Of a stretch of DNA of 64,000 bases, positions 54,927 through 62,757 are shown one piece after another (position 1 is the stretch's first letter; every line of letters begins with the position of its first letter). The notes beneath the pieces are model-generated. The model searched no databases. It saw nothing but the letters and a program-made list of their open reading frames with translations, and was not told the origin of the DNA. The position numbers and the translations under genes were made by a program. The stretch comes from Gemmatimonadaceae bacterium (lineage in GTDB: Bacteria > Gemmatimonadota > Gemmatimonadetes > Gemmatimonadales > Gemmatimonadaceae), in contig JADLCY010000001.1 in NCBI GenBank assembly GCA_020846935.1, positions 558,001 to 622,000 on the forward strand, read 5' to 3'.

Positions 54927-57329
54927 ATGCGAATTCATCTTGCCCTGGCTGCCGTGCTGGTCGCAGCCACGACGCCCAGCCGACCAGCCCTGGCCCAGGG
55001 CGCCGAAACGCCGTTCCTGGGCGTTCGCGTCGACCAGGACCGCAACAAGGTGCTCCTCGAGATCGCGCCCGACCGACTCAACCGGGATTTCCTGCACCAG
55101 AGCGTGCTGGCCACCGGGGCCGGCGTACCATCCCTCGGTCTCGACCGTGGACAGACCGGCGGCAGCGCCGTCGTCCGCCTGGAGAAGCGCGGCAAACGAG
55201 TCGTGCTCGTGCGGGACAACTGGAGCGTTCGAGCGATCGGCGCCGACGCCGCGGCTCAACGTGGTGCGTCCGAGGCCTTTGCCACGTCGGTGGTCGCGTC
55301 GTTCCCGATCGAATCCGAGACGAACGGAACGATCGTGGCTGACGCGACGACGCTGTTCCTTTCCGATACGTATGGCATCGCCGAAAGCATCCGGCGCGGC
55401 CAGCAGGGTTCCGGGCGCGTGGACGCCAATCGCAGCTGGATCGATCCGGCGCGCACGAAGGCGTTCCCGCGCAACACCGAAATCCACGCGGTGCTGACCT
55501 TCGCGGTCGACAACCCCGGCTTCGCGCTTCGGCGCGCGGCGCCAGACGCCTCCGCTCCGACGTTCGAGGTACACCATTCACTCGTGGCGCTCCCCGACTC
55601 CGCCGGCTTCAGACCGCGGGTGGCCGATTCGCGGACTGGGCTCTTTGGTGGATCGTTCAGCGACTTCGGACAGGGCTTTGACGGGACGTATCGTGGCGGC
55701 AACACCGCGCGCTGGCGCCTCGTGCCGAAGGATCCCGCCGCCTACCAGCGCGGGCAGCTCACCGAGCCGGTGACGCCGATCGTGTATTACCTCGACCCGG
55801 CGATCCCTGAGCCATACCGCTCCGCCTTCCGCGAGGGCGGCGGCTGGTGGAACAAGGTGTTCGAGGGTGCGGGATGGCGGAATGCGTTCCAGGTTCGCGA
55901 CCTGCCGGCCGGCGCCGATCCGATGGACGCGCGCTACAACATGATCTATTGGGTGCACCGCAGCGGCCCGGGCCCCTCGGTCGGCCCGTCGCTCTCCGAC
56001 CCGCGCACCGGCGAGATCCTGCGCACGGTCGTGCGCATGGACTCGTGGCGCTCGCTCATCGACTACAACATCTATGCAGGCCTCCTCCCGGCCGCCGGTG
56101 CGGCCGGACTGGGCGTGAGCGCTGAGCAGTTCGCGATGAGCCGGCGGCGCCAGCATGTCGCCCACGAGATCGGGCACACCCTCGGCATGTCGCACAACTA
56201 CATCGCGCACGCGCAGGGTCGCACGAGCGTGATGGACTATCCGTTCCCGCTCATCACGGTCGATGCGCAGGGAAAGCTTGACCTCACGAAGGCCTACGCC
56301 CCGTTTGCCGGCGCATGGGATTCGCTGGCGATCCGGTACGGGCACACGTGGTATCCCGACGCGGCGAGCGAAAAGGCCGGGCTCGCGAAGATCGTGAAGG
56401 AGATCCTCGATCGTGACGTGCGCTTTGTCGCCGACCAGCACGCCGATGCCGCGGGCTCGATCCCCGAAGTCACGCGCTGGGTCGAGGGCAAGACGATGTT
56501 CGATGCCGTCGAGCGGACCTCGGCGGTGCGGCGCGTGGCGATCGACAGGTTCAACGAGCAGGCGATCAAGCCAGGCGAGCCGATGTACCTGCTCAACATG
56601 CGTTTCGCGCACGTGTACCTGCACCACCGCTACTCGCTCGAAGGCCTGGTGAAGTACGTGGGCGGGATGGACTTCCGCTACGCGATGCGCGGCGACGGGC
56701 AGGTACCGACGACGATCCTGCCGGCCGCGTCGCAGCGGCGCGCGTTAGGCATGGCGCTCGACGCCCTCGAGCCCGCGCAGCTGGCCGTGCCGGAGCGCGT
56801 CATGGCCCTGATCCCGCCGGTGCCATACGGCGGCGACGACGCCATCGAATGGATCGGGTCGGCGGGCGGCACGTCGTTCGACCAGATCTCGCTCGCCGGT
56901 GGGCTCGCCACCGAGGTGATCGAGGGACTCCTGCACCGTGAGCGGGCCGCGCGGGTCGTGCAGTTCAGCGCGCGCGACGCGTCGCTCCCCACACTCGACG
57001 AGGTGCTCTCGACCATCGTCGACCGCACCTGGGGCGCCGCGCCCGCCACTGACGGGAATGCGCAGGCGCTGCGACGCACGGTGCAGCGCGTGGTGCTCAA
57101 CACCCTGCTCGACCGGGCCGGGGATCGCCAGGCGCTGGCCGAGGTCCGACAGGGCGCGGAATGGCAACTGCAGAAGCTGGATCAGCGACTCGAGGCCATG
57201 ACGGGCGGCTCGGCGGCCGACCAGGCCCTGCGTGCTGCCGCGCGACGGGAAATCGAGGCGTACTTCGACGGCGACGACGATCCGGCCAGGCGCTCACGGT
57301 TCACGGTGATCCCGCTGCCCTGGCCCTGA
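54927..57329 (+). CDS. Exported zinc metalloprotease (DUF5117/DUF4953 type)
   Basis: An 800-residue secreted protease (leader LALAAVLVAATTPSRPALAQ). The metzincin site HEIGHTLGMSH lies at residues 413-423, giving three His ligands and the catalytic Glu, followed by SVMDYP, the Met-turn. Upstream, the DUF5117/5118-like region holds APDRLNRDFLHQSVLATGAG, and downstream comes the long DUF4953 helical part. Such proteases are common in Bacteroidota and Gemmatimonadota. It is a single gene, followed by a large hairpin at 57457-57515. Confidence 0.9.
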   Translation: MRIHLALAAVLVAATTPSRPALAQGAETPFLGVRVDQDRNKVLLEIAPDRLNRDFLHQSVLATGAGVPSLGLDRGQTGGSAVVRLEKRGKRVVLVRDNWSVRAIGADAAAQRGASEAFATSVVASFPIESETNGTIVADATTLFLSDTYGIAESIRRGQQGSGRVDANRSWIDPARTKAFPRNTEIHAVLTFAVDNPGFALRRAAPDASAPTFEVHHSLVALPDSAGFRPRVADSRTGLFGGSFSDFGQGFDGTYRGGNTARWRLVPKDPAAYQRGQLTEPVTPIVYYLDPAIPEPYRSAFREGGGWWNKVFEGAGWRNAFQVRDLPAGADPMDARYNMIYWVHRSGPGPSVGPSLSDPRTGEILRTVVRMDSWRSLIDYNIYAGLLPAAGAAGLGVSAEQFAMSRRRQHVAHEIGHTLGMSHNYIAHAQGRTSVMDYPFPLITVDAQGKLDLTKAYAPFAGAWDSLAIRYGHTWYPDAASEKAGLAKIVKEILDRDVRFVADQHADAAGSIPEVTRWVEGKTMFDAVERTSAVRRVAIDRFNEQAIKPGEPMYLLNMRFAHVYLHHRYSLEGLVKYVGGMDFRYAMRGDGQVPTTILPAASQRRALGMALDALEPAQLAVPERVMALIPPVPYGGDDAIEWIGSAGGTSFDQISLAGGLATEVIEGLLHRERAARVVQFSARDASLPTLDEVLSTIVDRTWGAAPATDGNAQALRRTVQRVVLNTLLDRAGDRQALAEVRQGAEWQLQKLDQRLEAMTGGSAADQALRAAARREIEAYFDGDDDPARRSRFTVIPLPWP

Positions 57330-57456
57330 GCCTGAACACACGGTCGCGTCCGGCGCTACGCCGGCCACGAGGAGGGTGCCGACGAGCGTATTGTTGTGGT
57401 TGGCCGCGAGGATCGCGGGCCGGGCGACGGGGAGGCGGTCCATGGCCCGGCCGCGA

Positions 57457-57515
57457 GATGCAGGACCAAGACGGGGGTGGCCGACGACGCATGTCGGCCG
57501 CCCCCGTTCTGCATC
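57457..57515. other. Long stem-loop between the metalloprotease and VOC-fusion genes
   Basis: The arms 57471-57485 and 57493-57507 pair over 15 bases (one G-T wobble) around a seven-base loop. Outside a small internal loop, GATGCAG (57457-57463) pairs with CTGCATC (57509-57515). No T run follows. It sits in a 280-base gap (57330-57609) with no gene. It may stop transcription in a factor-dependent way or protect an mRNA end. Confidence 0.7.
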
Positions 57516-57609
57516 GAGGCGGTGCCGTCGAATCACGCTGCGTCTGGACAGGCTTCCCTCACGTCTGCCGTTTACAGGGCGGCACCCTCCCTCACAACGA
57601 CGGTACACG

Positions 57610-58839
57610 ATGCACGGGCAATTCACCTGGTACGAACTCACGACACCTGACGTGGGCGCGGCGACGCGATTCTACCCGACCTTGAGCGGCTGGGGCACTC
57701 AGACGTTCGATGGGGACTACATGCTGTTCACAAACCGAGACGTGCCGGTAGCCGGGATCTTTCGGCTGAGCGACGAGATGGCGGGCCACGGCGTGCCACC
57801 CAACTGGATGCCATACGTCGAAAGCAGCAACGTCGACGACACCGTGGCACGCGCGGTGTCACTCGGCGCCAGGACCCTTCATGGGCCCGCCGAGATTCCC
57901 GGCACGGGACGGTTTGCCGTGGTGCAGGATCCCCAGGGCGCGGTCTTCGGCGTGTACAGGTCCGCTCATGCATCGGGCGCGTGGGACGGCACCGCGGCCG
58001 TCGGTCGGTTCTCGTGGCACGAACTCATGACGACTGACCGCCGGGCGGCGTTCGAGTTCTATCGTGACCTCTTTGGATGGGACGCGATCACCGAGAGTGA
58101 CATGGGGGATGGCTTGATGTACGCCATGTTCGGCAAGGGCTCGGCGATGTACGGCGGCATGTATGACAAGCTTCCGGGCATGGAGCAGTTGCCGTCGTGC
58201 TGGCTGGTGTACCTGTGCGTGAAGGACGTTGGCGAAGGTGTTGAGCGAGCGACCGGGGCTGGTGCGACCGTGGTGCGACCGCAGATGGACATCCCCGATG
58301 GATCGATCGCGGTCCTCAACGATCCTCAGGGCGCGGCGTTCGCGCTGCACCACCTGAACCCGATTCGCTCCTCCGCGACGCCGCCCGCGCGGGCCGCGAA
58401 GAAGGCCACCGGATTGAAGGCGGCCAGCAAGGGGGCAAAGGCGACCCCAAAGGGCAAGGCGCGCGCCGCGACTGGGTCGGGCGCCACGAAGGCGAAGAAG
58501 GCAGCGAAGAAGGTCACGGCATCATCGCGTCCAGCGGGTCGCAAGGCCGCGAAGTCGGCGGCAAGGAACCGGCCGAGGAAGGCCGCGAAGCCGTCAGCCC
58601 GCAGGGCCGCGAAGCCGACCGCTCGCAAGGGCGCGAAGCCGACCGCTCGCAAGGCCGCGAAGCTGACGGCCCGCAAGGGCACGAAGCTTACGGCCCGCAA
58701 GGCCACGAAGCCGGCGTTGCACAGGACGACGAAGCGCCCCGCCCGCCCGACGACCAGGGCCGCCACCCGGAAGTCCGCGCAGCGCGTCGCAGGGCACTCG
58801 ACGCGGTCGCTGCGACGAGGGCGCGCCCGCAAGCGCTAG
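57610..58839 (+). CDS. Two VOC domains fused to a histone H1-like basic tail
   Basis: A 409-residue protein. Residues 1-118 and 131-248 are two VOC modules (FTWYELTTPDVGAATRFY with VVQDPQGAVFGVY; FSWHELMTTDRRAAFEFYRD with VLNDPQGAAFALH), the arrangement of glyoxalase-like two-domain proteins. From about residue 252 to the end the chain is almost only Ala, Lys, Arg, Thr, Pro, Gly and Ser, with repeats such as PTARKGAK and LTARKATK, resembling bacterial histone H1-like (AlgP/HupB-tail) sequence. The tail probably binds DNA or another polyanion. The frame is continuous, with no stop or shift at the junction. The ATG at 57610 directly begins the first VOC strand. Confidence 0.85.
   Translation: MHGQFTWYELTTPDVGAATRFYPTLSGWGTQTFDGDYMLFTNRDVPVAGIFRLSDEMAGHGVPPNWMPYVESSNVDDTVARAVSLGARTLHGPAEIPGTGRFAVVQDPQGAVFGVYRSAHASGAWDGTAAVGRFSWHELMTTDRRAAFEFYRDLFGWDAITESDMGDGLMYAMFGKGSAMYGGMYDKLPGMEQLPSCWLVYLCVKDVGEGVERATGAGATVVRPQMDIPDGSIAVLNDPQGAAFALHHLNPIRSSATPPARAAKKATGLKAASKGAKATPKGKARAATGSGATKAKKAAKKVTASSRPAGRKAAKSAARNRPRKAAKPSARRAAKPTARKGAKPTARKAAKLTARKGTKLTARKATKPALHRTTKRPARPTTRAATRKSAQRVAGHSTRSLRRGRARKR
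58591..58710 (+). repeat. Five 24-bp coding repeats in the histone-like tail
   Basis: Five consecutive units of 24 bases encode eight residues each (PSARRAAK, PTARKGAK, PTARKAAK, LTARKGTK, LTARKATK). The second and third differ at one base; the outer ones differ more. Unit number could change by slippage without disturbing the reading frame. Confidence 0.9.
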
Positions 58840-58929
58840 GCGGTCGGGATCGTCACCAGGAGCGCGCGGCCGCCCGGAGGCGTCGGCCGCGCAACCATCA
58901 CCCGGGCGCCGCGGCCCCCGCGACGCCCG

Positions 58930-59364
58930 TCACGTGCGGTTGGCGTCGAGCTTTGCGACGAGCGAGGGATGGCGGGCGCGGATGAGCGCGACATCGGCCA
59001 CGTCTTTCGGCTGGCCGCGTGCCGACTTGCAGGCGACGAGGGTCAGCAGGTCGACCACCGGCAGCCCGTGGAGCGTGTCGGCATGCGTGCGCAGCCACTC
59101 GCTGGTGCGTTCGAACTCGCCACAGCTCAGGTCGAGACACGCCTCGACGTGGCCGCGACCGAGCGCAGGCTTTCCGTCGGGACGCGCGCCCGGGGCCCAG
59201 CCTTCGCGCTCGAGAGACTGGAACAGCTCGCGACTCACGACGAGATCGATGTCGTCGGTTTCCCGCAAGTCGCGCAGGGTCATCGCCGCGCCACCCACGA
59301 CGACGAAGTGCATGCGCGGGAGCACGAGCTGACGGAGTTCGGTAACGATGTCGGCCCGATTCAT
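58930..59364 (-). CDS. Nucleotidyltransferase-fold protein
   Basis: A 144-residue protein from the ATG at 59364. FVVVGGAAMTLRDLRETDDI with DLVVS gives the GG and DxD signature of the nucleotidyltransferase fold, close to AbiEii/minimal-NTase proteins. Later, LLTLVACKSARGQPKDVADV matches the family's second conserved segment with its Lys and Asp. An upstream in-frame extension to 59499 lacks protein character. No AbiEi-type antitoxin is adjacent, so toxin function is not implied. It diverges from the SGNH hydrolase gene. Confidence 0.72.
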   Translation of the reverse strand: MNRADIVTELRQLVLPRMHFVVVGGAAMTLRDLRETDDIDLVVSRELFQSLEREGWAPGARPDGKPALGRGHVEACLDLSCGEFERTSEWLRTHADTLHGLPVVDLLTLVACKSARGQPKDVADVALIRARHPSLVAKLDANRT

Positions 59365-59504
59365 CTCGATGGGGGTCGGTGCCACGGTGAACGTGCGTGC
59401 GCCGGCCCTGGACGGACGTTGTATCGGTGCGCAGCCGATGTCCATGTGCGCGGTGGTCCCTGGCGCGCTATGATGGTGCACCTTACCTCGGCCAGTCATC
59501 GTCG

Positions 59505-60341
59505 ATGAAACCGCTCGTCACGCTCCGCCACGTCGCCCGCATCGCGCTCCTGGCAGTCGGGCTCGGCGCGCTGCCGCGCTACACCGGCGCACAAGCCACG
59601 GCCCGTGACACCACGGCACTTCACGTGCTTTTCGTCGGCAACAGCTACACGTACTACAACGACCTGCCCTCCGTCGTCGCCGATCTGTCGCGAGCGTCGC
59701 GGGAAGCGCAACGCGTCGCTCCTGAGCAGGTACTGTTCGGCGGCCACACGCTCGAAATGCACCTCGCCCGTGGAGATGCGCTCGCCGCGATCCGGCGTGG
59801 CGGGTGGAACGTGGTCGTCCTGCAGGAGCAAAGCACGCGCCCGATCGACGCGCCCTCGGCGACCCTGCGTGACGTGCCAAGGTTGGCAGCCGAGACCAGG
59901 GCGGTCGGGGCGAGGCTGGCATTGTACCTCACGTGGGCGCGCGAGGCACGGCCACTGTCGCAGGACACGCTCACCATGACCTACACGTCCGCAGCGACCG
60001 CGACCGGCGCACTGATCGTTCCGGTGGGCGAGGCCTGGCGCCGGGCGCGGGCTGACCCGGCGGTAGGCGTGGCGTTGCGCGAGGCACAGCTGTCGCTGTT
60101 CGACGCCGACGGCTCGCACCCGAGCCCGGCGGGCACCTACCTCGCCGCGGTCGTGTTCTTCTCGACACTGTTCCGGACCTCGCCGATTGGACTCCCCCCG
60201 ACCACACGGCGCACCCTGGACGAGCCCAGGCCGGGGCCACCGGCCGGGGCACCCCGCCTTGCCCTGCCCGTGTCACTCGCCCGCGAGCTGCAGCGTGTGG
60301 CATGGGAGGTGGTGCAGCCGCGCCTTGCCGCGATCCCCTGA
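59505..60341 (+). CDS. Exported SGNH-fold hydrolase
   Basis: A 278-residue protein with a signal peptide ending near YTGAQ. VLFVGNSYTYYNDLP holds the nucleophile Ser of block I, VVVLQEQSTRPID fits block III, and DADGSHPSPAGTYLAAVVFF supplies the Asp and His of block V. The family cleaves esters on sugars or lipids; the pattern is nearest to DUF4886-like members. It converges on the ABM gene. Confidence 0.8.
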   Translation: MKPLVTLRHVARIALLAVGLGALPRYTGAQATARDTTALHVLFVGNSYTYYNDLPSVVADLSRASREAQRVAPEQVLFGGHTLEMHLARGDALAAIRRGGWNVVVLQEQSTRPIDAPSATLRDVPRLAAETRAVGARLALYLTWAREARPLSQDTLTMTYTSAATATGALIVPVGEAWRRARADPAVGVALREAQLSLFDADGSHPSPAGTYLAAVVFFSTLFRTSPIGLPPTTRRTLDEPRPGPPAGAPRLALPVSLARELQRVAWEVVQPRLAAIP

Positions 60342-60358
60342 CCGGGGGCCGCCAGCGC

Positions 60359-60682
60359 CTAACGTGTAAAGCCGGCCAGGCGATCGAGACTCGTCACGGC
60401 CACGTCGGCCGGGATGCCCTCGAAGCATTCGGACCACACCGCCACCAGAGCCTGCCAGGACGGCGAGGCGAGGTGCGCCTGCAGCGCCGCCTGATCGGCG
60501 TAACACTCGTGGAACGCCAGGCGACTCGTGGGTTGGCCGGCGCCGTTGAGCACCCGGTGCGCATAGTACAGCAGCGTGCCGGGCTGGTTGGCCTGCGCGT
60601 CGGCGGCCACGGCGTTCACAAGAGCCAGCGCCCGGTCGGCCTGACCCGGCTTGACGCTGAACTCGGCGAGGAGAGTGATCAC
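60359..60682 (-). CDS. Antibiotic biosynthesis monooxygenase (ABM) domain protein
   Basis: A 107-residue dimeric alpha-beta barrel protein: ITLLAEFSVKPGQADRALAL, GTLLYYAHRVLN, FHECYADQAALQAHLASPSW and a helical end. It starts with GTG at 60682. The ABM fold includes cofactor-free monooxygenases and stress proteins such as YgiN. The stop TAG lies in a CGTTAGGC octamer. The class C hydrolase gene upstream on the same strand ends 37 bases before it. Confidence 0.82.
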   Translation of the reverse strand: MITLLAEFSVKPGQADRALALVNAVAADAQANQPGTLLYYAHRVLNGAGQPTSRLAFHECYADQAALQAHLASPSWQALVAVWSECFEGIPADVAVTSLDRLAGFTR

Positions 60683-60719
60683 GGTCGGTGACTCTGAGTG
60701 GTGATGGTGAGCAGAGGAC

Positions 60720-62102
60720 CTAGCGGCGGACAGCTTCCAACCTGCGGGCGCCGCCGCCGAGTACGAAGCCGGTGACGCGGGCCCCGGCAACATCGAAGGC
60801 CACACGACCGACGCCGGGCGCGATGAACACATCGCCACCCTGGCTCATCAGGCGCACGGCGCGCTCCCCGTCGGACTGGATCATGAGCTGCCCATTCTCT
60901 TCGAAGATGCGCACGGGATTCCGGGTGCCATCGGGTCGCGTGAGGTCGTACGAGCCCGCGAACTTCGCTCGGTCGGCGGCCGCGATCGCCAGGTCCTTCG
61001 GCGGGCCTGGCGGCGTGGCCGGGGGCAGGCCGAGCGTCGCGCGCGCGAGGGCCATGGCCACCTGATCCGCGGGCGCCGGACTGGTGTTGGCGAGCACCGC
61101 GATGATGAGCGAGTCCTGCGGCAGGTGCACGAGCGATGAGATGAATCCGTTGATGCCGCCGCCGTGCGAAACGACGCGGTGCGCGCCAAGCGTATCGACG
61201 GTAAGGCCGAACCCGTAGGTCATGGGGCGACCGCTCGTGAGCGGAACCGGCGAGGTCATCGCGCCATACGACGCCGACGACACCACACGGCCCGAGGCGA
61301 GGTGGTCAGTCCATCGCACCAGGTCCACGACCGTGGAGCACAGCGAACCCGCGGCGTACGGCAGGTCCATGCTGATGAACGATGTGTTCACAAGCCCCTG
61401 CGCTCCGCGATCATGGCCGTGCGCTCGCCGGGGAATGAGTTTGCGCGTGTCGCAGTAGGTGGTCCCGGGCAGGCCGAGGGGCGCAAACATCTGCGCGGCC
61501 AGCCAGTCGCTGTAGGACTTGCCGGTCACTTGTTCGATCAGCATGCCGAGCATGTAGTACCCGGTGTTGTTGTAGTAGAAATGTGACACGGGTTCGAACA
61601 TCAGCGCGTTCGGCGCGATGAGCGCGACGAGGGAATCGTGTGAGAGGTCGGAGCGAATCACGGCGCCGAAGGTGGCGCCGACATCGGTGTAGCTCGGGAT
61701 GCCCGACGTGTGATTGAGGAGGTGACGCACCGTGATGCGCTTGCCGCGCGTCGGGTACCTGGGGAGAAACTTCGCCATGTCGTCATCAAGGCTTACCTTG
61801 CCCTGCTCGACGAGCTGCATCACGGCGGCGGCGGTGAACTGCTTGGTGACTGAACCGATGCGGAAGACCGACTGTGGGGTGGCGGGAACCTGGTTCTCGA
61901 GGTCGGCGAGGCCGTACCCCTTCAACAGGAGCGTGTCGCGACCGCGCACCACAGCGACGGCCATGCCGGCCACGCTGCCCGCCGCGACAGGTGCGCCCGC
62001 AATGGAATCCAGCCGCTGGACCAGCGCCGCACGGGACGGAGCTTGCGCGGCCAGGGAAGACGCGCCCAGCAGCGTGGCGATCGTGAGCGACCGCAGGACC
62101 AT
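60720..62102 (-). CDS. Exported class C beta-lactamase-like serine hydrolase
   Basis: A 460-residue protein with leader LTIATLLGASSLAAQ. The SxxK motif is SVTK in FRIGSVTKQFTAAAVMQLVE, the YxN motif is in FYYNNTGYYMLGMLIEQVTG, and the third motif is HGGGINGF. A C-terminal beta domain follows (FAGSYDLTRPDGTRNPVRIF). Family members are D-aminopeptidases, esterases or beta-lactamases; the C-terminal domain favours a peptidase/esterase. It diverges from the thermonuclease gene. Confidence 0.9.
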   Translation of the reverse strand: MVLRSLTIATLLGASSLAAQAPSRAALVQRLDSIAGAPVAAGSVAGMAVAVVRGRDTLLLKGYGLADLENQVPATPQSVFRIGSVTKQFTAAAVMQLVEQGKVSLDDDMAKFLPRYPTRGKRITVRHLLNHTSGIPSYTDVGATFGAVIRSDLSHDSLVALIAPNALMFEPVSHFYYNNTGYYMLGMLIEQVTGKSYSDWLAAQMFAPLGLPGTTYCDTRKLIPRRAHGHDRGAQGLVNTSFISMDLPYAAGSLCSTVVDLVRWTDHLASGRVVSSASYGAMTSPVPLTSGRPMTYGFGLTVDTLGAHRVVSHGGGINGFISSLVHLPQDSLIIAVLANTSPAPADQVAMALARATLGLPPATPPGPPKDLAIAAADRAKFAGSYDLTRPDGTRNPVRIFEENGQLMIQSDGERAVRLMSQGGDVFIAPGVGRVAFDVAGARVTGFVLGGGARRLEAVRR

Positions 62103-62177
62103 GGTTGTCTCCGGTTCAGGTCCACGAATGTTCGCGGTTGACGGCAGCTGGCGGGAGGGCGTAGGCTCCGACTTCTC

Positions 62178-62729
62178 ATGCGGCGACTTCGCGCGTTCGC
62201 TTCCCCACTCCTGCTCGCCGCCTCGCTCTCCCTGCCATGGGCGTGCGGCGCAGCCGCGCAGCGCCAGGTGCCCGGACTCGAGTGTCGCGTGTCTCGGGTG
62301 GTGGACGGCGATTCGTTCGAGTGTACGCGCGAAGGTGCGGCCCACCGCGTGCGCCTGCTCGGTGTGGACGCCCCGGAGCTGGCGCAACGACCCTACGGCG
62401 AGCGCTCGCGCGAGTTCGTGGAGCGCACGATGCCGGTCGGGGCGCTGGTGGGTCTGGAACTCGATGTGCGGGAGCGTGATCGGTATGGTCGTCTGCTCGC
62501 CTGGGTGTGGCGCGACGACACGACCATGGTAAACGTTGCCGTGATCCGGGCCGGGCTGGCTGCGGTGTACGTTCTCCCGCCTAACGTGAAGTACGCCGCC
62601 GTGCTGCGCGGCGCGGCGGACGATGCGCGGCGTGCTTCCGCCGGCCTCTGGGCGACTCCGTACTTTACCTGCACGGCGACGGACTTCCGCCGTGGTCGCT
62701 GCGGTCGACCCGACGCCGGGTCGCGGTGA
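62178..62729 (+). CDS. Secreted thermonuclease (SNase-like)
   Basis: A 183-residue nuclease with a signal peptide ending near GAAAQ. VVDGDSFEC, VRLLGVDAPELAQRPYGE and ERDRYGRLLAWVW are the calcium- and phosphate-binding motifs with the catalytic Arg/Glu set. Four or more cysteines (ECRV, FECT, FTCTA, GRCGR) may form disulfides outside the cell. The length fits a single TNase domain. Confidence 0.9.
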   Translation: MRRLRAFASPLLLAASLSLPWACGAAAQRQVPGLECRVSRVVDGDSFECTREGAAHRVRLLGVDAPELAQRPYGERSREFVERTMPVGALVGLELDVRERDRYGRLLAWVWRDDTTMVNVAVIRAGLAAVYVLPPNVKYAAVLRGAADDARRASAGLWATPYFTCTATDFRRGRCGRPDAGSR

Positions 62730-62757
62730 CGAGTGGCGCGCGCGCTCGTCTCGCGAT

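Noticed and set aside
58591-58710. Regular 24-bp repeats considered as a CRISPR-like array
   Set aside because: There are no spacers; the units are contiguous, in frame, and encode the Lys/Ala tail of the VOC fusion.
58930-59364. AbiE-type toxin-antitoxin system
   Set aside because: The nucleotidyltransferase-like protein has no AbiEi-type antitoxin gene beside it; both neighbours are unrelated enzymes.
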